Part shown: positions 48,861 to 57,558 of the stretch, in pieces
Layout of the letters: each line of letters opens with the position of its first letter
Numbering within the stretch: the stretch's first letter is position 1
Assembly: GCF_008932115.1 (NCBI RefSeq)
Contig: NZ_CP044543.1
Coordinates: 3,788,501 to 3,852,500 of the forward strand
DNA from: Bradyrhizobium betae
Lineage (GTDB): Bacteria; Pseudomonadota; Alphaproteobacteria; Rhizobiales; Xanthobacteraceae
DNA length: 64,000 nucleotides
Direction: 5' to 3'
Made by a program: the position numbers and the translations under genes
The notes under the pieces: generated by a model
Database searches by the model: none
What the model saw: only the letters and a program-made list of their open reading frames with translations
What the model was told of the DNA's origin: nothing

Positions 48861-48937
48861 TTTTCTCCTCCGGACAGGCTCGGTGGCTTCGACGGGTTTG
48901 GTGCGACGACGTCGTCCGTGTCGTTTGGTTTCATCAT
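48857..48937 (-). CDS. Possible 26-codon leader ORF coupled to the methyltransferase gene
   Basis: Starts at the ATG at 48937 (GAAGG about 5 bases upstream) and ends in TGA at 48857-48859, overlapping the methyltransferase GTG by two bases. The sequence MMKPNDTDDVVAPN...SGGEK resembles no family. Its position would let ribosomes re-initiate at the methyltransferase gene; it may be chance. Confidence 0.25.
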   Translation of the reverse strand: MMKPNDTDDVVAPNPSKPPSLSGGEK

Positions 48938-48969
48938 GACCTTCGCTCCGCCGGATGGAAGACACCTTT

Positions 48970-49028
48970 CCATATGGCTAGGTATCTTGACGAGCACTGT
49001 GCCAAGTCAATAGATAGCCATATGGCTA
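48970..49028. promoter_or_regulatory. Promoter and palindromic operators of the ArsR gene
   Basis: TAGCCATATGGCTA (49015-49028) is a perfect 14-bp palindrome that includes the ArsR start codon. A second partial copy CCATATGGCTA is at 48970-48980. Between them are TTGACG (48988-48993) and TAGATA (49011-49016 region) with an 18-base spacer, a good sigma-70-type promoter. Transcription would begin at or within a few bases of the ATG. Confidence 0.55.
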
Positions 49029-49360
49029 ACCTTGATTCGATTTTCCACGGACTCGCTGATCCCACCCGCCGTGCGGTGATCGCCCGGCTGGCAGCCGGCC
49101 CCGCGCCTGTCTCTGAGCTTGCCGCGCCGCATGACATGGCGCTGCCGAGCTTCCTCAAGCACCTGAAGGTGCTGGAGGCGGGCGGATGGATTGAATCCGA
49201 CAAGGCCGGCCGCATCCGCACCTGTCGGCTCAAGGCTGAAACGGCGAAAGCCGCCGAAGGCTGGCTGGGCCAGCAGCGGTCACTTTGGGAGGCGCGTCTC
49301 GACCGCCTCGATGCATTTCTAGCGAATCTACCCGGTGAAGGAGAAAATAGTGACGCATGA
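49022..49360 (+). CDS. ArsR-family transcriptional regulator
   Basis: 112 residues. Winged-helix [49 protein letters not shown], the type usually found upstream of SRPBCC/AHSA1 genes. No metal-binding Cys motif of classical ArsR is present, so it probably senses something else. No ribosome-binding site precedes the ATG; a leaderless mRNA is possible. It overlaps the next gene by eleven bases. Confidence 0.88.
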   Translation: MANLDSIFHGLADPTRRAVIARLAAGPAPVSELAAPHDMALPSFLKHLKVLEAGGWIESDKAGRIRTCRLKAETAKAAEGWLGQQRSLWEARLDRLDAFLANLPGEGENSDA

Positions 49361-49817
49361 TGCCAAACTCGATCTCGTGCTGGAGCGGACGGTCAGGGCC
49401 ACACCCGCCCAGCTCTGGCGCGCGTGGACGGAGCCCGACCTGCTCAAGCAATGGTTCGCACCGAAACCTTGGACGGTAGCGCGCGTCGCGATCGACCCCC
49501 GCGCCGGGGGAATCTTCTCGGTCGTGATGGCGTCGCCGGACGGCGCCGAAATGGATGAAACGCCAGGCTGCGTGCTGCTGGCAGAGCCTCGGAAGCGTAT
49601 GGTATGGACCGATGCGGTCGGGCCCGAGTTCCGTCCGAATTCCGAAACCTTCATGACCGCCGACATCACGATGGAGGCGGTGGAAGGCGGCACCCGCTAT
49701 CGGGCACTGGTGCGCCACAAGTCAGACGCAGACCGTCAGAAGCATGAGGAGATGGGCTTCCATGATGGCTGGGGCACGTGCCTCAACCAGCTCGAAGCCT
49801 TGGCCGGAGGGCTCTGA
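49350..49817 (+). CDS. SRPBCC (AHSA1-type) domain protein 1
   Basis: 155 residues from the GTG at 49350 (AAGGAG upstream). START/SRPBCC fold: [34 protein letters not shown] and a C-terminal helix [17 protein letters not shown]. These proteins bind hydrophobic ligands and are often partners of ArsR-type regulators in an operon. Start and stop overlap its neighbours. Confidence 0.85.
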   Translation: MTHDAKLDLVLERTVRATPAQLWRAWTEPDLLKQWFAPKPWTVARVAIDPRAGGIFSVVMASPDGAEMDETPGCVLLAEPRKRMVWTDAVGPEFRPNSETFMTADITMEAVEGGTRYRALVRHKSDADRQKHEEMGFHDGWGTCLNQLEALAGGL

Positions 49818-50272
49818 TGGCGGGCAACCCGATCAAGCACGGAAGCTTCACCATCGAACGGAATTACTCTGCGCTGCCGGCCAAGGTTTTCGCGGCGTTC
49901 GCGCAGGCCGACGCGCGGCGCAAGTGGCTGGTCTTCGCCGACGGCTGGACCATCCATGAGTATCGGCCAGCCGAACCGACCGTGGCAGGCGCCGTTGAGT
50001 TCACCCGGTTCAGCCCCCGGGGAGCGGACTTCGTCCTCACGAACGCCACGACCTGGCTGCACGTAGATGAGGGCAACACGCTCATCTACGCCTACCACAT
50101 GACATTGGAGGGGACGCCGCTGTCCTCTTCGCTCGTCACCATCAGCTTCAACTCCGATGGCGCCGGTACGCGTTTGGAGCTGACCGAACAGGGCGCCTAC
50201 TTCGACGGCGACATCGCCGGCCGGGAAGCAGGTACGAGAGCGCTCCTCGATGAAGTGGAGAAGGTGCTTTGA
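49817..50272 (+). CDS. SRPBCC (AHSA1-type) domain protein 2
   Basis: 151 residues, overlapping the previous stop by one base (TGATG). It has FTIERNYSALPAKVFAAFAQADARRKWLVF and a C-terminal ligand-pocket helix. A second SRPBCC protein in tandem suggests the operon deals with one hydrophobic ligand class. The specific ligand is unknown. Confidence 0.85.
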   Translation: MAGNPIKHGSFTIERNYSALPAKVFAAFAQADARRKWLVFADGWTIHEYRPAEPTVAGAVEFTRFSPRGADFVLTNATTWLHVDEGNTLIYAYHMTLEGTPLSSSLVTISFNSDGAGTRLELTEQGAYFDGDIAGREAGTRALLDEVEKVL

Positions 50273-50321
50273 AAGGAGGATCGCTGAACAGCCCGACGCA
50301 ATCAGCGAACGGAGTGGTCGA

Positions 50322-50909
50322 ATGATGCGTGCCAGCGATGAGGTCACGCTGGCCGGGATCATGACCGAAGCGGCGCAGCGTAAGGGGCTGCCCTTGATCG
50401 TCGCGGTTGATGGCAGAAGTGGTGTCGGCAAATCGACGTTGGCGAGGACGCTCGCCGAGCGGGTCGAGGCCTGCGTGATCGAGGGCGACGACTTTTATGC
50501 GGGCGGGATCGAGCTTCGGGCGGATAGCGCCGTAGCGCGCGCAGCGGCCTGCATCGATTGGACGAGACAACGATCGGTGCTCCAAGGCCTTGCGGCCGGC
50601 CGGGAGGCATGTTGGCGCGCCTTCGACTGGGACGCTTTCGATGGACGGCTGCGCGATGAGCCGACGTGGATCGGCCCAAGGCCGATCGTGATCCTGGAAG
50701 GGGTCTATGCGGCGCGTCCGGAACTGGCCGACCTGCTCGATCTGCGCGTCGCGCTCTTGGCGCCGGACGATGTGCGCTTGGCGCGGTTGGCCGCTCGGGA
50801 AGGAGCGATCGGACCTTGGGAGCGGCAGTGGCATGAAGCTGAGGATTTCTACTTCAAGAGCGTGATGCCCCCTGACGCGTTTGACGTGGCCATTAATCTC
50901 ACCCCCTGA
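50322..50909 (+). CDS. P-loop kinase of the uridine kinase-like family
   Basis: 195 residues from the ATG at 50322 (GGAG eight bases upstream). Walker A VDGRSGVGKST is near residues 28-38, EGDDFYAGG follows as the substrate Asp region, and IVILEGVYAARPEL is the Walker B-like strand. It resembles uridine kinase/phosphoribulokinase-like proteins. The phosphorylated substrate cannot be told. It ends the ArsR-SRPBCC cargo block. Confidence 0.8.
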   Translation: MMRASDEVTLAGIMTEAAQRKGLPLIVAVDGRSGVGKSTLARTLAERVEACVIEGDDFYAGGIELRADSAVARAAACIDWTRQRSVLQGLAAGREACWRAFDWDAFDGRLRDEPTWIGPRPIVILEGVYAARPELADLLDLRVALLAPDDVRLARLAAREGAIGPWERQWHEAEDFYFKSVMPPDAFDVAINLTP

Positions 50910-50959
50910 GCCCGAGCGTCGCAAACCTGGTCGCGTAGCCGAGGTGGTCCCGGCACCGA

Positions 50960-51388
50960 TCAATTGCCGCCTGCAGGAACGTCCTCCGAGATTTCCTGTC
51001 GCAGCTTCGGCCCCTTGGCGAGTCGCCGGCCGAGGGCCGCGACGAACGCATCGTAGCGCTCGCCGGCCTGTGCGCGGGCGGCGGCTTGGGCCGGCTCAGG
51101 CAAGGGTGGATTGGTCGTGAGCCAGAAGCGCACGAAGACCGCCAGTGTCTCGACCGAGATACCGAGGTCGCGTTCCATGCGCGTCATGCGCCGATCGAGT
51201 TGATCGAGCCGCTTCGTCGTGGCCGCCTCCTGCCGCTCGGCGGCGTCGGGAGACAGGAAGGACGCGATGGCCGCCTCCGCGACGAGAGAGCGCGAATGAT
51301 CCCGGCGCGCGGCATAATCCGCCAGCGCCTTCATGACCTCCCGGTCGAGGTAGACGGACAAGCGCTGTTTTTTCGAGCTTGATGCCAT
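50960..51388 (-). CDS. Ribbon-helix-helix (CopG-type) protein upstream-paired with traG
   Basis: 142 residues. N-terminal RHH: RLSVYLDREVMKALADYAARRDHSRSLVAEAAIASFL. The C-terminus is helical. A CopG-type gene next to traG is usual in Rhizobiales conjugative elements, where it may act at oriT or as a repressor. It follows the traG stop by 9 bases. Confidence 0.85.
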   Translation of the reverse strand: MASSSKKQRLSVYLDREVMKALADYAARRDHSRSLVAEAAIASFLSPDAAERQEAATTKRLDQLDRRMTRMERDLGISVETLAVFVRFWLTTNPPLPEPAQAAARAQAGERYDAFVAALGRRLAKGPKLRQEISEDVPAGGN

Positions 51389-51397
51389 CGCCGCCTC

Positions 51398-53383
51398 TCA
51401 CAGCTCCATGCCGTCGTTGGGATCAAGCGACACTTGCCGGGCCACACCCTGCACGAGCCGGTTCATCCGGCTGATCCGGGCGCTGTCGTCTTCGGCGTCA
51501 TCATCGAGATCTGCCGCAAACTCGTTCTCGATCGGGACCTTCTTCTCGACCGCTTGGGCGTGGCTCAATTCGGGCTGGTGGCGGCGCTCCGATCCCGTCG
51601 GATCCTCACCGTCAGTCCCGCCCTGCTCGACGGCTGGTTCGGTTTGCGGTGACCGCGGCAACGGCAAGGCGCTCCAATCGTCGGGATTTGCCTCAGGCGA
51701 CTTCGCCAAAGAGGGCGGTGGCAGGATGCGCTCCTGGAAGCGCCGGTCCTCGAAATAGCGCGCCTTTTTTGCGCGGATCGGCGGCGTCCCAGCCACCATG
51801 ACGATCTCATCGGCCGGTGGGAGCTGCATCACCTCGCCGGGGGTGAGCAGCGGCCGCGCCGTCTCCGAGCGCGAGACCATAAGGTGGCCGAGCCAGGGCG
51901 AGAGGCGGTGCCCGGCATAGTTCTTCATCGCGCGCATCTCGGTCGCGGTTCCGAGCGCATCGGAAACCCGCTTGGCGGTACGCTCGTCGTTTGTCGCGAA
52001 GCTGACCCGGACATGGCAGTTGTCGAGGATCGAGTTGTTCGGCCCGTAAGCCTTCTCGATCTGGTTCAGCGACTGCGCGATCAGGAAGCTCTTCAGGCCG
52101 TAGCCGGCCATGAAAGCCAAGGCGCTTTCGAAGAAGTCCAGGCGTCCGAGCGCGGGAAACTCATCGAGCATCAGGAGCAGCCGGTGGCGTCCGCCTTTGG
52201 CCTGCAGGTCCTCGGTCAGCCGTCGGCCGACCTGGTTGAGGATCAGGCGGATCAGCGGCTTGGTGCGCGCGATGTCGGAGGGCGGCACCACCAGATAAAG
52301 CGTGGTGGGTCGTTTCCCCCCAATGATATCCGTAATGCACCAGTCGCAACGGCGCGTGACTGCGGCGACGACGGGATCGCGGTAGAGGCCGAGGAACGAC
52401 ATCGCGGTAGAGAGCACGCCTGACCGTTCGTTGTCCGATTTGTTGAGCAGCTCGCGCGCGGCGCTGGCGATGACCGGGTGGGGACCGGCCTCGCCGAGAT
52501 GCGCGGTCTTCATCATGGCGGCCAGTGTCGATTCGATCGGTCGCTTCGGGTCGGAAAGGAAAGCGGCGACACCGGCCAGCGTCTTGTCGGCTTCGGCGTA
52601 GAGGACATGGAGGATGGCGCCGACGAGGAGCGCGTGGCTGGTCTTCTCCCAATGGTTCCGTTTCTCCAGGCTCCCTTCCGGATCGACCAGGATGTCGGCG
52701 ATGTTCTGGACGTCGCGTACCTCCCACTCGCCGCGGCGGACCTCGAGCAGAGGATTGTAAGCGGCCGACTGCGCATTGGTGGGATCGAACAGCAGCACCC
52801 GGCCGTGCCGGGCGCGAAAGCCCGCAGTGAGCTGCCAGTTCTCACCCTTGATGTCGTGGACGATCGCGGAGCCCGGCCAGGTCAGAAGCGACGGAACGAC
52901 GAGGCCGACTCCTTTGCCGGACCGGGTCGGAGCAAAGCAGAGCACATGCTCGGGTCCATCATGACGGAGATAGGCGCGGTCGAGCTTGCCGAGCACTACG
53001 CCATCGGGTCCGAGTAACCCGGCGGACCTCACCTCGTCCGGGCGTGCCCATCGCGCCGAGCCGTAGGTCTCGACGTTCTTGGCCTCGCGTGCCCGCCACA
53101 CCGACATGCCGATCGCGACCGCTATCGAAATGAAGCCACCCGATGCGGCGATATAGGCGCCTTCGACGAAGATCGGCGGCGCATAGGCATCGTAGAAATA
53201 CCACCACCAGAAGAAGGCCGGTGGGTAGTAGATGGGCCAGCCGAACAGCTCGAACCAGGGTGAGCCGAGCTGCGGCTGGAAGCCGAGCCGCCAAGCCGTC
53301 CATTGCGTCGCCGCCCATGTGGTCAGGACCACGATCAGCAAGACGGTGAGGATCTGACCCCATAGGATTTTCGTGGCAGACAA
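51398..53383 (-). CDS. traG: Type IV coupling protein TraG (VirD4-like)
   Basis: 661 residues from a TTG at 53383 with GAGGAA six bases upstream; the frame is open to 53578 but the added residues do not look coding. Two N-terminal membrane helices (ILTVLLIVVLTTWAATQW; AYIAASGGFISIAVAIGM), Walker A APTRSGKGVGLVVPSLL and Walker B LLLMLDEFPALGRLDFFE are present. It docks the relaxase-DNA complex to the trb secretion channel. The acidic C-terminal tail may be the substrate-contact part. Confidence 0.92.
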   Translation of the reverse strand: MSATKILWGQILTVLLIVVLTTWAATQWTAWRLGFQPQLGSPWFELFGWPIYYPPAFFWWWYFYDAYAPPIFVEGAYIAASGGFISIAVAIGMSVWRAREAKNVETYGSARWARPDEVRSAGLLGPDGVVLGKLDRAYLRHDGPEHVLCFAPTRSGKGVGLVVPSLLTWPGSAIVHDIKGENWQLTAGFRARHGRVLLFDPTNAQSAAYNPLLEVRRGEWEVRDVQNIADILVDPEGSLEKRNHWEKTSHALLVGAILHVLYAEADKTLAGVAAFLSDPKRPIESTLAAMMKTAHLGEAGPHPVIASAARELLNKSDNERSGVLSTAMSFLGLYRDPVVAAVTRRCDWCITDIIGGKRPTTLYLVVPPSDIARTKPLIRLILNQVGRRLTEDLQAKGGRHRLLLMLDEFPALGRLDFFESALAFMAGYGLKSFLIAQSLNQIEKAYGPNNSILDNCHVRVSFATNDERTAKRVSDALGTATEMRAMKNYAGHRLSPWLGHLMVSRSETARPLLTPGEVMQLPPADEIVMVAGTPPIRAKKARYFEDRRFQERILPPPSLAKSPEANPDDWSALPLPRSPQTEPAVEQGGTDGEDPTGSERRHQPELSHAQAVEKKVPIENEFAADLDDDAEDDSARISRMNRLVQGVARQVSLDPNDGMEL

Positions 53384-53790
53384 GCAGATTTCCTCGACGG
53401 TGACTGCATCGAGGTCAGTGCTTGGCCGGCCAGATTGCAAGACGCGTTTTCGGGGATCGCATTGCCGGCAACCTTGGCGCGCGAATACAGGTCTTGGCGT
53501 AGAAAGTTTCATTGTCCGAGACCGGCGCCCGCATGACACCTGACCCCGTATTGCGCTGGGGCAGGCATTTCTCGCCATCGGCCGGTTCGCGATGATCGCC
53601 TGGGGCCGGACTTCTAGCCCGTGCCAAAGGCGACGCTACGGATAGGCAGCTTTTGCCATATCGGCGACGGGCGGCTGACTGACTATGCGGGCGAACCCCA
53701 AGGTGAGCATTTGAACGGCGCGCTCAGCAGCTGACTCCCTGTGGAGTCCGGAATGTCGGCCTTTGCGACAAGAACCGATTGAACCGGAGG
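53384..53790. other. Gene-poor spacer between traG and the VOC gene
   Basis: 407 bases with no convincing gene. One minus-strand frame (53627-53415) includes ETFYAKT, reminiscent of the end of the NhaR-like LysR, but the rest does not match. No repeats or terminators were recognised. It probably holds the traG promoter. Confidence 0.3.
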
Positions 53791-54183
53791 CTAGAAATAA
53801 GGCCCGTTGCTCAGGCGCTGGGAGATCCACCATATGTTGCCTGCGGGATCTCTGATGCCCCCTTGCAGATCTCCATAAGGCATGTCGGCCGTATCCATGA
53901 TCTTGTCGGCGCCAGCTCCCAATGCTTTGTCCATCGCTGCATCGGCATCGTCGACGTAAAGGTAAAAGGCAGCTGAGCTCGCTGGAAAATCCTCGGACGC
54001 TTCGCTGATCATGATCGTCGCGGTCTCGAATCTCATCTGGCAATTGGCGATGCGGCCGTCGGGAGCGATGCTTCTACCGATTTCGCGCGCGCCGAATGCG
54101 GCCTCGAGGAAGCGTACATAATCCTCGCCTCCATCTACAAAAATGTACGGCGTCACCACCGCGAAACCTTCTGGAACGGGCAT
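53791..54183 (-). CDS. VOC (glyoxalase/PhnB-like) family protein
   Basis: 130 residues from the ATG at 54183 with AAGGAAGAG upstream. It has FAVVTPYIFVDGGEDYVRFLEAAFGA at the start and YLYVDDADAAMDKALGAGA then a C-terminal RDPAGNIWWIS, the PhnB-type VOC fold. The metal ligands of true glyoxalase I are not all evident. It is cargo inserted between traG and the relaxase. Confidence 0.85.
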   Translation of the reverse strand: MPVPEGFAVVTPYIFVDGGEDYVRFLEAAFGAREIGRSIAPDGRIANCQMRFETATIMISEASEDFPASSAAFYLYVDDADAAMDKALGAGADKIMDTADMPYGDLQGGIRDPAGNIWWISQRLSNGPYF

Positions 54184-54411
54184 GTCACTCTTCCTTTGGG
54201 TGCGAAATACGATGTCTAGCTCAGCCTTTAAGGTCAACGCGGAAGCCTACGTTTGGCGGAAACGTCATCACCGCGGTCGAACGCTGGCAGTGTGCCAGCC
54301 TGTAGCGACGCCATCCAGGTGGCGGGCACGCTCGTCGGCCAGGCCACGTTGGCCCCCTGTCCAACGATGGGGTCTCGGCTTCCTGTAAACTATTCCAAAA
54401 CGCAACTCCAA

Positions 54412-56151
54412 CTATAGGCCGAGGCCCCGCTTGCGGCCGAAGCTCCAGTCGACGCCGCCGTCGCCGCGCGAGACGCCGGAAACATGCTGACCGAGCTGCC
54501 TTTCCAGCGAGGGGGACCAAGGCACGAGCTGGAAGCCGAGCCCGTCGTCGATCATCGCGAACCGGCCCGAGGCGAGCGTGAAGCGCTGTCGGTAGCTGCC
54601 GGCGACATACTCGCCGGCCGCGGCGCGGGTCAGCGGCCGGCCGATTTCGGTCGTCAACTGTTTCGCGAGGGCGTTCAACTCACGCTGGCGGAGCGTCTCG
54701 ATCAGCCCGGGTCGGAAGCTGACGCCGCGAGCCTGGCGTTCGGCAAGACCTTGCCCGATCAAATGTTCGGCGCGTGCGTCCATCGCGTGGCGAACCTCCG
54801 CGCCGAAACCGGCACCGCCGAGCGCGACCGGCTCGCGCGCGATCGCCTGCCGGTCCAGCCAGGTGGCGCCGCTCGCGGTAATCTGTTGTTCGATCGCCAG
54901 GTCCGAGCGGACCGCCAACGCGACCCGTCGCTGACCCCGCGCGTCGTCGAATTTGCGGAGTTCGACGATCGAGCCCGGCGCACTGTCGCCGGCGGCGTCG
55001 AGGTCGGCGAGTCTGACGTGGTGCGTGCGGCCATCGACGCCGTCGATCACGGCGAAGGCTGTGCCCTTCAGCTCGTCGTCGAGGCCGCGGGCGACCAGCC
55101 GGCCGACGACGGGATCGTCGAGGCTCTCGCCGGCCAACACGTAGCTCGCCGTGCCGCGCTCGATGCCGCGCTCCGAAAGCCCACGATGGATGCGCTTGAT
55201 GATGTCGCCGCGCTCGCCGAGCTCGCGCAGCGTCGCCTCGGCCTTCTCTGATACCGACCACTGGCCGGGGCCGATCTGGTCGGCGAGTCCCAGTGACTCC
55301 AGCTTGCGCAGCCGTCCGACCTTGAGGGCATGGAATTCATCGGGCTGGCGGTCTGGATGCGGTGCGAGGTCGATGACGCCGGTCCGGTAGGTGTCGCGGG
55401 CGAGCTGGCGATCGAGATTGGTCCAGCGCTCTGCTTCGATCTGGCGTTCGAGCGTGCGGCGGATCTCCTGATCGGTCCGGACGCCGAGCTCCTGGGTGAT
55501 CAGGTCGCGCGCGCGATCGCGCATGCCTTCCTTGATGTAGTCCCGCGCGATGACAAGATTTTCGCCGTCGTCGCGCACGCCGCGGAGGATCAGGTGGACG
55601 TGCGGATGTTCGGTATTCCAGTGCGCGACGCCGACCCAGTCGAGCCCGGTCCCGAGATCCTTCTCCATCTGGCCGACGAGCTCGCGAGTAAAGCCTTTGA
55701 GGTCGGACATCTCGACGGCGTCGTCGGGCGAGACGATGAAGCGGAAATGATGGCGGTCCTCCTCGCACCGTGCCGAGAAGGCCTTGGGATCGGCGTCGTC
55801 GATTTCGGGGCCGAACAGCCGGGCCTTCTCTCCATCCCGGGTGACGCCTTCGCGGCGCAGATAGCTCAAGTGGGTGGCGAGCGGCGCGCCTCGTCCCGTG
55901 TGGCGCACGACGCGCGCCTTGATCACGGCGCCGCGCGACCGGGCGGTGATGAAGCGATTGGCCTGGACCGAGGCGCGCTGGCCGCGGCCGAAGCGCGAGC
56001 GATGGCCGGGTCCGATCGCGCCCTTGCGTGAGACCGATCCGCCTGCGCGCTGGGCGGCGGCCAGCGCCTGGGCGATGAAGGGTCGCGCCCGGTGCGCGCT
56101 GGTCGAGCGGATGCGGCCCGGCCGGATGCGGAACTCGTCCTCGCCGCTCAT
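54412..56151 (-). CDS. Conjugative relaxase (DUF3363, VirD2/MOB-P-like)
   Basis: 579 residues from the ATG at 56151. Relaxase motifs lie in the first ~200 residues: the candidate catalytic Tyr Y97 (THLSYLRREG) and the metal-binding histidines HWNTEHPHVHL (H177, H182, H184, H186). The C-terminal ~350 residues match DUF3363, typical of Rlx proteins of Rhizobiales elements. It nicks oriT and pilots the strand to TraG. The upstream region carries an oriT-like sequence. Confidence 0.9.
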   Translation of the reverse strand: MSGEDEFRIRPGRIRSTSAHRARPFIAQALAAAQRAGGSVSRKGAIGPGHRSRFGRGQRASVQANRFITARSRGAVIKARVVRHTGRGAPLATHLSYLRREGVTRDGEKARLFGPEIDDADPKAFSARCEEDRHHFRFIVSPDDAVEMSDLKGFTRELVGQMEKDLGTGLDWVGVAHWNTEHPHVHLILRGVRDDGENLVIARDYIKEGMRDRARDLITQELGVRTDQEIRRTLERQIEAERWTNLDRQLARDTYRTGVIDLAPHPDRQPDEFHALKVGRLRKLESLGLADQIGPGQWSVSEKAEATLRELGERGDIIKRIHRGLSERGIERGTASYVLAGESLDDPVVGRLVARGLDDELKGTAFAVIDGVDGRTHHVRLADLDAAGDSAPGSIVELRKFDDARGQRRVALAVRSDLAIEQQITASGATWLDRQAIAREPVALGGAGFGAEVRHAMDARAEHLIGQGLAERQARGVSFRPGLIETLRQRELNALAKQLTTEIGRPLTRAAAGEYVAGSYRQRFTLASGRFAMIDDGLGFQLVPWSPSLERQLGQHVSGVSRGDGGVDWSFGRKRGLGL

Positions 56152-56162
56152 TGTGCCCAGTT

Positions 56163-56320
56163 CGCACATCGCGCGATCGCGCTGATCTGCCGAGGAAAAT
56201 ACCGAAGTCGCAGGCTGCGCCTCTCATGCGCACATCGCGAATTTGCCGCATAAGTCCCTGAAAAAGCACGACCGACCCGAAGCGCACATCGCGCCCCTTT
56301 ATCCTGCCATCGTGCGGTTG
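56163..56320. other. Candidate oriT with IncP-type nick motif
   Basis: Directly upstream of the relaxase start. Three exact direct repeats CGCACATCGCG lie at 56163-56173, 56229-56239 and 56283-56293. Seven bases after the last one is TATCCTGCC (56300-56308), the same as the nick region of IncP oriT, giving a predicted cut after 56306 on the plus strand. The repeats are probable relaxosome-protein sites. Confidence 0.65.
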
Positions 56321-56395
56321 TGTTGCCTGCTTCTCCTCCCGAAGGTCGCCAGAAGACGCCGGGGCACGCTAGACTGCGATATCGGCTTGGTGCGG

Positions 56396-57172
56396 TCATC
56401 GCGGGCCTCGACTATCGGGTCGTGCGACGAACAGGCCGGTGGACTGCGGCGCCATCGCTAGCGTTTCCTGCACTGGAGCGGGCAGCGGAGCCTCGCCCGA
56501 ACGGCGTTCAGTTTGCGCCGGATCGGCAGCTGTCGTGCTGCCGCTGTGCGCGATGAACAGCGGCGCCCGCGTCCATGCGAGTGGATCGGCGGCCGCCACT
56601 ATGGCGGGGCCGGCGATCTCTCCGCCGCCAATGACGGGCGCGAGCGCCGCCACATAGGCCCGCGTTTCAGCCGGCAAGGCTCGGCCGCTCGCCAGGTATT
56701 CGTCGTAGCGGCCGGGACCCGCATTGTAGGCCGCGAGGAAGCCGGGCGAGCCGTAGCGGTCGTGCATCTCGCGCAGATAGGCGGCCCCCGCCAGGATGTT
56801 CTCGCGGGGATCATAGGGGTCGTTCCCGAGCCCGTGACGGGTGCGCAAATCGGCCCATGTCGCGGGCATGATCTGCATCAATCCCATCGCGCCCGCAGGA
56901 GAGATCGCGCGCACCTCGCCGGCGCTTTCGACACGCATGACGGCGCGGAGCCAGCTCTCCGGAACGCCGAAGCGCTGCGCCGCTTCGGTGACGAAGGCGG
57001 CGAACGGATCGGCTGGAACCGAGCGGACGATCTGCGGCGTCTGGCCGAGTGCGGCTGCGGGCGGGCCGAGCTGGATTAGCAGACCGGAAAGGAGAAGCGG
57101 TGAGAGACGCCGGGCGGCGTGTAACCGCCCGGTGTCGGTGGATGGCTCAAGCGAGCGGCGAAACCTCCACAT
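56396..57172 (-). CDS. Lytic transglycosylase (SLT, conjugation-associated)
   Basis: 258 residues. A signal peptide (SPLLLSGLLIQLG, cleavage near ALGQTP) precedes an SLT domain with the catalytic Glu in VMRVESAGEVRAISPAGAMGLMQIMPATW and AGAAYLREMHDRYG, AAYNAGPGRYDEYL. It cuts peptidoglycan to let the T4SS assemble, like VirB1/TrbN. Located between the oriT region and DUF736. Confidence 0.9.
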   Translation of the reverse strand: MWRFRRSLEPSTDTGRLHAARRLSPLLLSGLLIQLGPPAAALGQTPQIVRSVPADPFAAFVTEAAQRFGVPESWLRAVMRVESAGEVRAISPAGAMGLMQIMPATWADLRTRHGLGNDPYDPRENILAGAAYLREMHDRYGSPGFLAAYNAGPGRYDEYLASGRALPAETRAYVAALAPVIGGGEIAGPAIVAAADPLAWTRAPLFIAHSGSTTAADPAQTERRSGEAPLPAPVQETLAMAPQSTGLFVARPDSRGPR

Positions 57173-57176
57173 CGGC

Positions 57177-57512
57177 TCAGTCCTGCTCGTTGCGCTTGGG
57201 CGGACGGCTCCAGTTCAGGCCCCAAGCCGATATGTCGTCGCCCGACTGGAACAGGTTGGCGCGCATCGGACGGGCGAGCGTGGGATCGTCGAGCAGCAGC
57301 GAGACGTAGTCGCCGGCCTTCTCGCCGGTGCGTTTCCACGCAGCGCCGACCTCCGGGCCGTCCTCATCGCCGAGATGGATGCGGAAGTCCGGCGCATTCT
57401 CGGCGTCGGACGGATCGGCCGGGAGGAGGACGAGTGCAGCATCCAGCGTGAGCGTTCGGATGTGGCCGGAATAGCCGGACTTGGTGCGGGTGAATTGACC
57501 GATCAGCGCCAT
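57177..57512 (-). CDS. DUF736 family protein
   Basis: 111 residues covering the full DUF736 domain: ALIGQFTRTKSGYSGHIRTL and LLLDDPTLARPMRANLFQSG. This family is a regular member of the transfer regions of alphaproteobacterial ICEs and plasmids; its biochemical role is unknown. It begins 5 bases from the transglycosylase in the same direction. Confidence 0.9.
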   Translation of the reverse strand: MALIGQFTRTKSGYSGHIRTLTLDAALVLLPADPSDAENAPDFRIHLGDEDGPEVGAAWKRTGEKAGDYVSLLLDDPTLARPMRANLFQSGDDISAWGLNWSRPPKRNEQD

Positions 57513-57558
57513 GGAAAGGCTCCTTCTGCTGGTGGTGGGGGAGAGGATCGGCGCGCGG

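Noticed and set aside
53415..53627. Minus-strand frame with ETFYAKT, resembling the end of the NhaR-like LysR
   Set aside because: Only about seven residues match and the surrounding sequence does not, so the likeness may be chance.
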